A stretch of DNA of 64,000 nt from UBA6107 sp964459385 (GTDB lineage: Bacteria > Chloroflexota > Anaerolineae > Anaerolineales > Anaerolineaceae), in the NCBI GenBank assembly GCA_964459385.1, contig CAYWLG010000005.1, positions 124,001 to 188,000 on the forward strand, given 5' to 3'. Under the pieces are notes generated by a model, which saw only the letters and a program-made list of their open reading frames with translations, made no database searches and was not told where the DNA came from. Every line of letters starts with the position of its first letter. Within the stretch, counting starts at the first letter, position 1. Shown piece by piece: positions 17,572 to 25,659 of the stretch. The translations under genes were made by a program, and so were the position numbers.

Positions 17572-17616
17572 AAGTGTTAGGTATTTATATTTTAGCACTT
17601 CCCTATTAAAAGTCAA
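17572..17616 (-). promoter_or_regulatory. Promoter with overlapping imperfect palindrome
   Basis: On the minus strand TTGACT (17611-17616) and TAAAAT (17589-17594) are spaced by 16 bases. The interval 17572-17600 is an imperfect inverted repeat (AAGTGTTA and TAGCACTT arms) that covers the -10 box, typical of a repressor operator. The leader to the start at 17440 is about 140 bases. Confidence 0.5.
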
Positions 17617-17634
17617 CCACTGGCTTAATTAAAA

Positions 17635-17668
17635 ACAAAAAGCCCATTCCACTTTTCATAGAATGGGC
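17635..17668 (-). terminator. Intrinsic terminator of the secreted-protein gene
   Basis: On the minus strand GCCCATTC pairs with GAATGGGC around an 11-base loop and is followed by TTTTTTGTTTTTA. It lies 27 bp after the stop of the gene at 17695-18549. Confidence 0.85.
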
Positions 17669-17694
17669 ATTGTGTAATGAACAACAGGAATTAA

Positions 17695-18549
17695 TTAATC
17701 ATCTTCATGATAATTATCCCCCCACGGGAAATCGAGATCTTGATAGCAGTTTAAGGTTGGGAAATTAAGCCTGACTGTATAGTTTGAATAATCGGTGTAG
17801 GTGATGACGGTAGTGAAAAATAAGGCCGCATCCCCATTAATATTGACTGATTCAGTGGTTGCTGATCCAGTTAGACCAGTAGTAATGGTACCAGATGGGA
17901 TTACATCAAATATCGAGTAATTGACTGGAATTCCAATGGGAAAGTCCGGATTGAAGAACAACATGTGAAACGTATTTGGACCATCAACATTAAAATTAGT
18001 CGCACCATAGGAACGGTTGTCTGGTTCAAAATAACCGGAGAATACAAAATTACAAACAGAAGCAGCCGTCTTCGGCAATAATGATGCATCAGCCACATAC
18101 TTGATGAATGCATAAGTGCCTGAGCCAGTGATGGTTGCGCAGGCTGTCGCCAGAGTGCCTTCTTCTGGCACTGAAATCGTGGTATCCAATTTATTCCATT
18201 TTTCGCCAGTCCATTCAGCTATTTTCCCACCCCAGCCCTGCTGAACTTCAACTGTTTTCATGTAAGAGCATACGATTGCCTTGCCGTAGCTCATGCCAGA
18301 AACGATCACGCCATTTCCGCCAAACTGCGCTTCACCAGAGGGGAACCCTACGGGAACGATTATTTCTCCGAGAGCGATGGCGCCGGGCAGAGCTTCAACA
18401 GAGACTGTTTTGGTAGTGAAGGTAGTATCGCCCGAAACCGGGGTCACCGTGGGGGCGTCTGCAGAGTCGGCCATAACGGTTGACAGTGATGAAAACAGCA
18501 ATGTTAAAACAAGTACAGAACTGACTAACAATTTAACGCTTGTCTTCAT
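17695..18549 (-). CDS. Secreted protein of unknown function
   Basis: A 284-residue protein starting at the ATG at 18549, preceded by AGGAGG seven bases upstream. Residues 1-28 are a signal peptide (MKTSVKLLVSSVLVLTLLF, then AxA-like cleavage after TVMAD). The mature part is rich in Thr, Ser, Gly and aromatic residues in a beta-strand pattern, with two or three cysteines (for example near VCSYM, TACATI and VCNFVF) and a very acidic end (NYHEDD). No family was recognised. Base composition is more AT-rich than the neighbouring metabolic genes. It is a single-gene unit with its own terminator. Confidence 0.65.
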   Translation of the reverse strand: MKTSVKLLVSSVLVLTLLFSSLSTVMADSADAPTVTPVSGDTTFTTKTVSVEALPGAIALGEIIVPVGFPSGEAQFGGNGVIVSGMSYGKAIVCSYMKTVEVQQGWGGKIAEWTGEKWNKLDTTISVPEEGTLATACATITGSGTYAFIKYVADASLLPKTAASVCNFVFSGYFEPDNRSYGATNFNVDGPNTFHMLFFNPDFPIGIPVNYSIFDVIPSGTITTGLTGSATTESVNINGDAALFFTTVITYTDYSNYTVRLNFPTLNCYQDLDFPWGDNYHEDD

Positions 18550-18949
18550 AACAGACCTCCTAAAATAGATTGCAAAATACAATTAATATTAGTATATCCA
18601 CTATCATGGAAAATACAACTATTTGAGGGTGGATAAAGCAACCTGTTTTCTGTAAGTTTGAGTCAGAAATATCCACAGTTCTTTAATAATTCAATTGAAA
18701 ATCCAGCATCTGCTTGGAAATAGAGCCATCATTCCAGAACAGTTCTGTGGTCGAAAATTCAAACGGGTGAGGTTTTCGCCTTATGGTTTTAAGTTGGTCA
18801 AACATATTTCCTCACTTCTGCTGAAAATAGCGATTCCACAAAAAATATCAGCAATTCATTCTAATGGAATTCTTCTTGTTCAGACATTTTTACGCGGCAC
18901 TTTCTTTTTGCTGAATAAGGTAAAATAAGGACACAGGGAGATAAATGCC
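18550..18949. other. 400-bp AT-rich intergenic region
   Basis: It separates the divergent secreted-protein and tetR genes and should hold both promoters. I see AT-rich segments but no convincing -35/-10 pair, RNA gene or protein gene. A 77-codon open frame on the plus strand (18695-18928) has no supporting signal. Confidence 0.5.
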
Positions 18950-19600
18950 ATGCAGCGTGATGGGAAAAAGAGGATCATCCAGGCGGCACAACGCCTGATC
19001 GCAGCCAGGGGGGTGGAGAAGACCTCCATGCGAGATATTGCCCAAGAGGCAGGCATTACCACCGGGGCCATTTACTATTACTACAAAAGCAAAGAAGATC
19101 TGCTCTACGATGTGATGGATTATGCGATGGCCATTACCGCCAATATTATGGTGATTCGCAAAGAGAATGCACTCCCGCCCGACGAACTGTTGGATGAGAT
19201 CGCCCGGCAGGTGACGCGCCGGTTGAAGGTGGGCGATGCCCGCCGGCTGCGCTTCTATCTGGCTTATCAGGCTGCACTGGGCGATGAAGAACTGCGCAAA
19301 AAGTTTGCCGATGATTATGCCGCTCAGGCGCAGCGCACAGCCGAACTGTTCAACTATGTTTTTGAGATCGAATCGCAGCCACAGGATAAGTACCTGGCCA
19401 TCCTGATGATCGCGGCGCTGGACGGATTGAACCTGCAGCAATTCATCGGTGCGTTGCCCGTGGAAAGCGACGAGATCGCCAAAGTTTACAATGAGTTCTT
19501 CGCCTATGCGATACCGGGGTTTCTGAAACGCCTGCATGAGAGCAATCGCTTTGATCACCTCAATCTGGAAGAGAATCACAAAAACGAAACTGCCGCATAA
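18950..19600 (+). CDS. TetR family transcriptional regulator
   Basis: A 216-residue protein with the TetR N-terminal helix-turn-helix (residues about 8-55): IIQAAQRLIAARGVEKTSMR, DIAQEAGITTGAIYYYYKSK and EDLLYDV. The C-terminal ligand domain is not assignable. A GGGAG ribosome site precedes the ATG. The gene lies 50 bp upstream of dinG in the same orientation, and the gap holds repeats and a palindrome that could be its operator. The regulated genes and the ligand are unknown. Confidence 0.88.
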   Translation: MQRDGKKRIIQAAQRLIAARGVEKTSMRDIAQEAGITTGAIYYYYKSKEDLLYDVMDYAMAITANIMVIRKENALPPDELLDEIARQVTRRLKVGDARRLRFYLAYQAALGDEELRKKFADDYAAQAQRTAELFNYVFEIESQPQDKYLAILMIAALDGLNLQQFIGALPVESDEIAKVYNEFFAYAIPGFLKRLHESNRFDHLNLEENHKNETAA

Positions 19601-19603
19601 ATT

Positions 19604-19644
19604 CTCAGCATGTTATGCTGCTAAAATCCTCAGCATGTTATAAT
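19604..19644 (+). promoter_or_regulatory. dinG promoter with tandem CTCAGCATGTTAT repeats
   Basis: Two identical 13-bp direct repeats, CTCAGCATGTTAT, lie at 19604-19616 and 19629-19641. The first is part of a perfect palindrome CAGCAT-GTT-ATGCTG (19606-19620). The second overlaps a TATAAT -10 box at 19639-19644. The expected start of transcription falls at about 19651, which is the A of the chosen dinG ATG. No good -35 box is seen. Confidence 0.5.
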
Positions 19645-19650
19645 GACGCC

Positions 19651-22446
19651 ATGAACAGCATGGTCGCCATCGATATTGAAACCACTGGTCTCGACATCCA
19701 GCGGGATGCAATCACCGAAATTGCGGCCGTCAAATTCAACGGCCACCGTGTCGAATCCGAATGGACCAGCCTGATCAATCCGGGCCGGCCCATCCCCCCC
19801 CAGATCACACAACTGACAGGCATCAGCAACGAGATGGTGCGCAACGCGCCCCCCATCCGTGCCGTGGTGCAAGACCTGGCCGACTTTGTGGGCGATTGCC
19901 CCATTGTAGGACACAACGTGCGCTTTGACGTGGGCTTCTTGCAGCGTCAAAACATCTTGCGCTTCAATCAGACCGTCGATACTTACGAACTGGCCGCCAT
20001 CACCCTGCCGGGCAACAGCCGCTACAATCTGGGCACGCTGGGCAAAACCCTGGGCATCATGATCCCCAACTCGCACCGTGCCCTGGACGATGCCCGTCTG
20101 GCACACGCCGTTCTGATAGCCCTCTACCAGAAAGCCATTGAACTGCCCCTTGAGATTCTGGCAGAGATCGTGCGCATGGGTGAAAACATCGACTGGGACG
20201 GCAGCCTGATGTTTCAGATGGCCCTGCAAGAAAAAGGCCGTCTGCCTATCGAAGCACGTAAAGCGCATCAGGACGATTATGGTGCGCTCTTCGGCGGAGC
20301 GGCCCCGATAGCGCCTCCGCTGGTACCGGTGGAAACCCCCACCCCTTTAAATATTGATGATCTGGCCGCCAAGATCGAATACGGCGGGCCATTTGCCCAT
20401 TATTTTGAAGCGTTCGAAAGCCGCCCCCAGCAGATCGAAATGCTGCGCGTGGTGGCCAAAGCCCTATCCGAAAGCCAGCACATGATGGTCGAAGCCGGCA
20501 CGGGCACGGGCAAATCGTTTGCCTACTTGATCCCGGCAGTGGAATGGGCGCTGCAGAACTCGCTGCGCGTGGTCATCTCGACCAATACCATCACCCTGCA
20601 AGATCAGTTGATCAAAAAAGACATCCCCGACCTGGCCGCAGCGCTTGGCAGCGAAGTGCGCGCCACCGTGGTGAAAGGCCGCGGCAATTATTTGTGTCCG
20701 CGCCGTCTGGACAACATGCGCAAGAACGGCCCCGAAAATGCCGATGAGCTGCGTGTGCTGGCCAAGATCCTGGTGTGGTTGGATGAAGGTGGTGCCGGAG
20801 ATCGCAGCGAGATCAACCTGAACGGGCCGGCCGAACGGATGGTGTGGAGCAACCTCTCCGCCGAAGATGAAGGCTGCAAAGGGGAAGTTTGTCTTTCTCG
20901 CACCGGTGGGGCCTGCCCCTTCTACAAGATGCGCATGGCCGCGCAGTCGGCGCATATTCTGGTGGTCAACCACGCCCTGCTGCTGGCCGATGTGGTGACA
21001 GGCAGCCGCGTGCTGCCCGAATACCAATATCTGATCGTGGATGAAGCTCACCACCTCGAATCGGCCACCACCAACGCTTTGAGCTTTCATATCAACCAAT
21101 CGGATCTGGTGCGCCTGCTGCGTGAGGTGGGCGGCACCTCCAGCGGGTTGTTGGGACGGCTGCTCACTCTGCTCTCGCACGGACTGCCTCCCTCGGAATT
21201 TGCCGCGCTCAACATGCAGGTGCACAAGCTCACCGATCTGCTTTTCAGGGTGGAGAATGACTTCTCCGAGTTCATTCATGGCATGGAAGTCTTCATGGAA
21301 GACCAGCGCGACGGCCAACCCATCAATGGTTACGGTCAGCAGGTGCGCATCCTGCCCGCCACCCGCACCCTGCCCATCTGGTCAGAGGTCGAGATCGCCT
21401 GGGACAAAGCCGGCGCCAGCCTGCGCTCGCTGCTTTCGCTGTTGGGCGAATTTCAGAAGAACATCAGCGATTCACTGGAAGAACCGGGCGAAGACCTCGA
21501 AGATACCCTGGGTAGTCTGGCCAGCCTGAACCGCAGCCTGAACGAAGCCGAGATTACCCTGACCGCCCTGGTCTTCAAACCGGATGAATCGAACGTCTAC
21601 TGGGCTGAATTGCTGCCCAACAACTTTAAGCTCACCCTGCAATCGGCGCCGTTGCACGTGGGTCCGTTGATGGAAAAATATCTCTGGCACGAAAAAGCCA
21701 GCATCATCCTCACCTCGGCCACACTGACCACACACGGAGAGTTCGATTACCTGCGCAACCGCCTTAACGCCGATGAAGCCAACGAGATCGTGCTCGGCTC
21801 GCCCTTTGATTTTGAATCTTCCACCCTGCTGTATCTGGCCAACGATGTGCCAGAACCGGCCGACGCCAACGCCTATCAGCGCGCCGTCGAGTCTGCCATC
21901 ATCCGGCTGGCCAAAGCCACCCACGGACGCATGCTGGCCCTGTTCACCTCGTATGCCCAGCTCAAACGCACCTCACAGAACATCGCCGCCGCGCTGAGCG
22001 AGGCCGATATTCAGGTGTACGAACAGGGAGAAGGCGCTTCGACCAACACCTTGCTCGAAACCTTCCGCGAGGCCGACCAGGCCGTACTGCTGGGCACTCG
22101 TGCCTTCTGGGAAGGCGTGGATATTCCCGGTGAGGCGCTTTCGGTGCTGGTCATCGTCAAGCTGCCCTTCGATGTGCCTTCCGACCCCATCATCGCCGCC
22201 CGCGCCGAAACCTTTGACGATTCTTTCAACGAATACAACCTGCCCGAGGCCATTCTGCGCTTCAGACAGGGCTTTGGCCGCCTCATTCGTACCCAGTCAG
22301 ACCGGGGCGTGGTGGCCATTCTCGACAAACGGGTACTGACCAAAAAATATGGCCGCCAGTTTATCGAAAGCCTGCCCACCTGCACCACCAAAGTGGCCTC
22401 GGTGGCCGAACTCCCCTCTGCCGCAGCCAAGTGGCTGAACTTATAG
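19651..22446 (+). CDS. dinG: DnaQ exonuclease-DinG helicase fusion
   Basis: A 931-residue fusion. The N-terminal DEDDh exonuclease (residues about 1-165) has the motifs DIETTG, HNVRFDVGFL and HRALDDARLAH. The XPD-like superfamily 2 helicase follows: Walker A EAGTGTGKSFAYLIPA (about residue 285), four cysteines for an iron-sulfur cluster (CPRR, GCKGEVC, GACPFY), the VDEAHH box and the motif VI QGFGRLIRTQSDRG. This layout is that of Gram-positive-type DinG, a repair enzyme with nuclease and helicase halves. An in-frame ATG exists at 19615, but conservation begins at MNSMVAIDIETTG, so I chose 19651. No ribosome site is visible there and the -10 box is seven bases upstream, suggesting a leaderless transcript. 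Confidence 0.9.
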   Translation: MNSMVAIDIETTGLDIQRDAITEIAAVKFNGHRVESEWTSLINPGRPIPPQITQLTGISNEMVRNAPPIRAVVQDLADFVGDCPIVGHNVRFDVGFLQRQNILRFNQTVDTYELAAITLPGNSRYNLGTLGKTLGIMIPNSHRALDDARLAHAVLIALYQKAIELPLEILAEIVRMGENIDWDGSLMFQMALQEKGRLPIEARKAHQDDYGALFGGAAPIAPPLVPVETPTPLNIDDLAAKIEYGGPFAHYFEAFESRPQQIEMLRVVAKALSESQHMMVEAGTGTGKSFAYLIPAVEWALQNSLRVVISTNTITLQDQLIKKDIPDLAAALGSEVRATVVKGRGNYLCPRRLDNMRKNGPENADELRVLAKILVWLDEGGAGDRSEINLNGPAERMVWSNLSAEDEGCKGEVCLSRTGGACPFYKMRMAAQSAHILVVNHALLLADVVTGSRVLPEYQYLIVDEAHHLESATTNALSFHINQSDLVRLLREVGGTSSGLLGRLLTLLSHGLPPSEFAALNMQVHKLTDLLFRVENDFSEFIHGMEVFMEDQRDGQPINGYGQQVRILPATRTLPIWSEVEIAWDKAGASLRSLLSLLGEFQKNISDSLEEPGEDLEDTLGSLASLNRSLNEAEITLTALVFKPDESNVYWAELLPNNFKLTLQSAPLHVGPLMEKYLWHEKASIILTSATLTTHGEFDYLRNRLNADEANEIVLGSPFDFESSTLLYLANDVPEPADANAYQRAVESAIIRLAKATHGRMLALFTSYAQLKRTSQNIAAALSEADIQVYEQGEGASTNTLLETFREADQAVLLGTRAFWEGVDIPGEALSVLVIVKLPFDVPSDPIIAARAETFDDSFNEYNLPEAILRFRQGFGRLIRTQSDRGVVAILDKRVLTKKYGRQFIESLPTCTTKVASVAELPSAAAKWLNL

Positions 22447-22477
22447 CCTCACAGCGTTCTGTTAGAAAGGACCTCAC

Positions 22478-23362
22478 ATGAAATACGTTCTGGGTGTCAT
22501 GCGTCTTCCCTTCCTGATCCTCGGCCCGGCCTGCGTGTTTTTGGGCATGGCAGCCGCCATTGCCGCCAACGGGCAGGTCAACCCCGGGCATGCAGCCTTA
22601 TGCTTCATCGGAGCCGTGCTGGCGCACATTGCCGTCAATGCACTCAATGAGTATGATGACATCCGCAGCGGTCTGGACTTGAAGACCTCGCCCACGCCGT
22701 TCAGCGGCGGCAGCGGCACCCTGCGCCAGGATCCTGCCAAGGCCCCTTATGCGCTGTATACCGGTTTGGTTGCGGTGGCGCTCACCCTGGCCATCGGCAT
22801 CTACTTTACTATTTTGTTCGGCTGGCCGATCGCTGTTATTGGCCTGCTGGGGTTGGCGATCATCTTCCTCTACACCCCGGTTTTCAACCATCACCCGCTG
22901 CCCTGCCTCGTAGCGCCGGGGCTGGGGTTCGGCACACTGATGGTGCTAGGCAGCGATTATGTGCTCAGCGGCAGCTTTCACTGGACGGCGTTGATCGCTT
23001 CGCTGGTTCCTTTCTTTTTGGTCAGCAACCTGCTGCTGCTCAATCAGTTCCCTGATGTGGAGGTCGACCAGAGCGTGGGGCGACGCCACTACCCCATTTT
23101 GATCGGCAGAAAGGCCAGTGCCGTGTTATATACAGCCTTCCTGGCCGCCACCTATCTTGCCGTCGTGCTGGGGGTGGCCTTCGGTCTACTGCCGGTCTGG
23201 GCTCTGCTTGGATTGCTCACCCTGGTTTTCGCCCTGCCAACCGCACTGGCGGTGCTCAAAAACGCTGAAGCACGTGAGAAACTGCTGCCTTCACTGGGCC
23301 AGAACGTGCTCATCAACATCCTCACCCCTGTGCTGGTGGGGGTGGGCTATCTGATCCATTAA
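22478..23362 (+). CDS. UbiA-family prenyltransferase (MenA-like)
   Basis: A 294-residue integral membrane enzyme with about eight helices. The first aspartate-rich motif is NEYDDIRSGLD (NxxxDxxxD) at about residue 50 and the second is NQFPDVEVDQSVGRRHYP at about residue 188. These bind the prenyl diphosphate through magnesium. The family transfers prenyl chains to aromatic acceptors, as in menaquinone synthesis (MenA), but no other quinone gene is nearby. A GAAAGGA ribosome site precedes the ATG and a terminator follows, so it could be read with dinG or on its own. Confidence 0.82.
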   Translation: MKYVLGVMRLPFLILGPACVFLGMAAAIAANGQVNPGHAALCFIGAVLAHIAVNALNEYDDIRSGLDLKTSPTPFSGGSGTLRQDPAKAPYALYTGLVAVALTLAIGIYFTILFGWPIAVIGLLGLAIIFLYTPVFNHHPLPCLVAPGLGFGTLMVLGSDYVLSGSFHWTALIASLVPFFLVSNLLLLNQFPDVEVDQSVGRRHYPILIGRKASAVLYTAFLAATYLAVVLGVAFGLLPVWALLGLLTLVFALPTALAVLKNAEAREKLLPSLGQNVLINILTPVLVGVGYLIH

Positions 23363-23382
23363 TTCAAATCGAAGATCTTTCG

Positions 23383-23407
23383 ACGCTCCCCTCTGGGAGC
23401 GTTTTTC
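23383..23407 (+). terminator. Intrinsic terminator after the prenyltransferase gene
   Basis: ACGCTCCC and GGGAGCGT form an eight-bp stem around CTCT, followed by TTTTTCG. It lies 20 bp after the stop codon. Confidence 0.85.
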
Positions 23408-23428
23408 GTTCCAACAGACCTTATCAGC

Positions 23429-23434
23429 TATAAT
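23429..23434 (+). promoter_or_regulatory. Probable -10 box upstream of the formiminotransferase gene
   Basis: A perfect TATAAT lies 27 bases before the ATG at 23462, directly after the preceding terminator. No -35 match is obvious. Confidence 0.45.
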
Positions 23435-23461
23435 AGGGCTATCTCATTTAACGAGGGTTTC

Positions 23462-25009
23462 ATGCCTAATCCATTGGTGGAATGTATTCCCAATTATTCT
23501 GATGCACGCCGGCCCGAGGTGGTGGAAGCCATCATCGCTTCCATTCAGGCCATCAAGGGGGTGCAGATCCTTGACCGGCACTCCGATCTCGACCACAACC
23601 GCACCGTCATCACCCTGATCGGTGCACCCGCCGCCGTAGAAGAAGCCGCTTTTCAATCCATCAAAAAAGCCGCCGAACTGATCAATTTGGACGAACACAG
23701 CGGCGCGCATCCGCGCATCGGCGCCACAGATGTGGTGCCCTTCGTGCCCATTGCCGATCTCTCGATGGCGGACTGCATCGAGCTGGCACGCCATCTGGGC
23801 AAACGCGTGGGAGAAGAGCTTTCCATCCCGGTTTACCTGTATGAAGAAGCCGCCACCCGCCCCGAACGGCAGAATCTGGAAAACATCCGCAAGGGACAGT
23901 ATGAGGGGCTGAAAGAGGAAGTGCTGCACAACCCCGAACGCAGCCCCGATTTCGGTCCCGCCCAACTTGGCACGGCCGGCGCCACGGTCATCGGCGCGCG
24001 CCATCCCCTGATCGCCTACAACATTTATTTGACCACCAACGACATCAGCATCGCCCAGAAGATCGCCAAAGCCGTGCGCAACTCCTCGGGCGGGCTGCGC
24101 TATGTAAAAGCGATGGGCGTGATGGTAGATGGCCGGGCGCAGGTTTCGATGAACCTGACCAACTTCCGCCAAACCCCCATCGCCCGCGTGGTAGAGATGG
24201 TGCGGCGCGAAGCCGAGCGCTACGGCGTGGGCATTCAGCACAGCGAGCTGGTGGGGCTAGTGCCGCAGGAGGCGCTCATCAATGCCGCCGTCTGGTACAC
24301 CCAACTGGACCAATTCGAGCCAACACAAATCCTTGAAAGCCGCCTGTTTACCGGCTTGCACCAGGCACAAAGCGAAACCACTCCGCCTTCAGGCGATTTT
24401 CTGGACGAGCTGGCCAGCGCTTCGCCCACCCCCGGAGGCGGGTCTGCTGCAGCCCACACGGCCGCCGCTGCCGCCGCCCTGGTGGCAATGGTAGGGCGCC
24501 TGACCGTCGGCAAAAAGAAATACGTTAGCGTTGAAGCCCAAGTGTGGCCGCTGATCGAAAAAGCGGAGGCATTGCGCGCCCGCCTGAACGAACTCGTGAG
24601 CGAAGATGCCGCCTCTTTCAACGCCTTTATGGAAGCCACCCGGCTGCCCAAAGAAAATGAAGCACAGATCGCAGCCCGCAGCGCGGCCATCGAAGCCGCC
24701 ACCCTTGAAGCCGCCCGCGTGCCCTACGAGACGGTGCAGCACGCCACCCAACTGATGGAACTGGCCCAGACCCTGGCCGAGATCGGCAACCTGAATGCCA
24801 TATCAGATGCAGCCAGTGCTTTCCACTTAGCTCTGGCCGCCCAACAAAGCGCCGGCCTAAATATTCTGGTCAATGTCAAGAATTTGCAAGACCCTGCCCC
24901 GGCCGCCGAACTGCTGAAAGGCCTGCACGAATATGAGAAAGCCGGCAAAGGCTACGAAGCCAATCTGGCCAAAGCCCTGACAAGCCGCGCCGGAATCGAA
25001 CTGGGCTAA
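23462..25009 (+). CDS. Glutamate formiminotransferase / formimidoyl-THF cyclodeaminase
   Basis: A 515-residue fusion that moves the formimino group of N-formiminoglutamate (from histidine breakdown) to tetrahydrofolate and converts it to 5,10-methenyl-THF with release of ammonia. The transferase half (about 1-300) begins with VECIPNYSDARRPEVV and has the conserved DHNRTVITLIG and HPRIGATDVVPFVP segments. The cyclodeaminase half (about 315-510) has SPTPGGGSAAAHTAAAAAAL. A GAGGG ribosome site precedes the ATG. No histidine-degradation genes (hutH, hutU, hutI) are adjacent, so the role could be general feeding of one-carbon units, connecting with the methionine operon elsewhere in the window. 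Confidence 0.92.
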   Translation: MPNPLVECIPNYSDARRPEVVEAIIASIQAIKGVQILDRHSDLDHNRTVITLIGAPAAVEEAAFQSIKKAAELINLDEHSGAHPRIGATDVVPFVPIADLSMADCIELARHLGKRVGEELSIPVYLYEEAATRPERQNLENIRKGQYEGLKEEVLHNPERSPDFGPAQLGTAGATVIGARHPLIAYNIYLTTNDISIAQKIAKAVRNSSGGLRYVKAMGVMVDGRAQVSMNLTNFRQTPIARVVEMVRREAERYGVGIQHSELVGLVPQEALINAAVWYTQLDQFEPTQILESRLFTGLHQAQSETTPPSGDFLDELASASPTPGGGSAAAHTAAAAAALVAMVGRLTVGKKKYVSVEAQVWPLIEKAEALRARLNELVSEDAASFNAFMEATRLPKENEAQIAARSAAIEAATLEAARVPYETVQHATQLMELAQTLAEIGNLNAISDAASAFHLALAAQQSAGLNILVNVKNLQDPAPAAELLKGLHEYEKAGKGYEANLAKALTSRAGIELG

Positions 25010-25039
25010 GCTAAAGCATTTCACCAAGAGGAGAAAACA

Positions 25040-25594
25040 ATGAGCATCCGTTCAGACAAGTGGATCCGCAAAATGGCTTTGGAACAAAAAATGATCGAAC
25101 CCTTCGTGGAAAATCAGGTTCGACAGGGCGTGATCTCGTATGGTCTATCCTCTTACGGCTACGACATTCGCGTGGCCAATGAGTTTAAGATCTTCACCAA
25201 CGTTTTCTCGGTAACGGTTGACCCCAAGAATTTCGACCCAAAATCGATGATTGATTTCACGGGAGAGGTGTGCATCATCCCGCCCAACTCGTTTGCTCTG
25301 GCCCGCACCGTGGAGTATTTTCGCATTCCGCGCGACACGTTGACCATCTGCGTGGGCAAAAGCACCTATGCGCGCTGCGGCATCATCGTCAACGTGACGC
25401 CGTTTGAGCCCGAATGGGAAGGCTACGTGACCCTGGAAATTTCGAACACCACTCCCCTGCCCGCCAAAATCTACGCCAACGAGGGCATCGCCCAGGTGCT
25501 CTTCTTTGAAGGCGATGAGGTTTGTGAAGTCTCTTATGCCGACCGCAAGGGCAAATATCAGAACCAGCAGGGGATTCTATTGCCAAAGTTGTAA
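25040..25594 (+). CDS. dcd: dCTP deaminase
   Basis: A 184-residue trimeric dUTPase-fold enzyme that deaminates dCTP to dUTP, supplying dTMP synthesis. Conserved segments are LSSYGYDIRV, FALARTVEYFRIPRD, CVGKSTYARCGI and TPFEPEWEGYVTLEISN, which carries the catalytic glutamate. A GAGGAG ribosome site precedes the ATG. Length matches the monofunctional family, although some relatives also hydrolyse dUTP. A terminator follows immediately. Confidence 0.93.
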   Translation: MSIRSDKWIRKMALEQKMIEPFVENQVRQGVISYGLSSYGYDIRVANEFKIFTNVFSVTVDPKNFDPKSMIDFTGEVCIIPPNSFALARTVEYFRIPRDTLTICVGKSTYARCGIIVNVTPFEPEWEGYVTLEISNTTPLPAKIYANEGIAQVLFFEGDEVCEVSYADRKGKYQNQQGILLPKL

Positions 25595-25617
25595 ACGAGT
25601 TCATCGATTGTTTCAAA

Positions 25618-25650
25618 ATGCGGATATAATTTATCCGCATTCTTTTTTTT
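25618..25650 (+). terminator. Terminator of dcd with embedded TATAAT
   Basis: ATGCGGATA (25618-25626) and TATCCGCAT (25632-25640) form a perfect nine-bp stem, followed by TC and eight T. The junction of 5' arm and loop spells TATAAT (25625-25630), which is at the right distance (about 30 bases) to be the -10 box for the next gene at 25660. Confidence 0.8.
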
Positions 25651-25659
25651 GGAGACTTA

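Noticed and set aside
18695..18928. 77-codon open frame on the plus strand
   Set aside because: No ribosome site, no recognisable motif, lies in AT-rich intergenic DNA before tetR.
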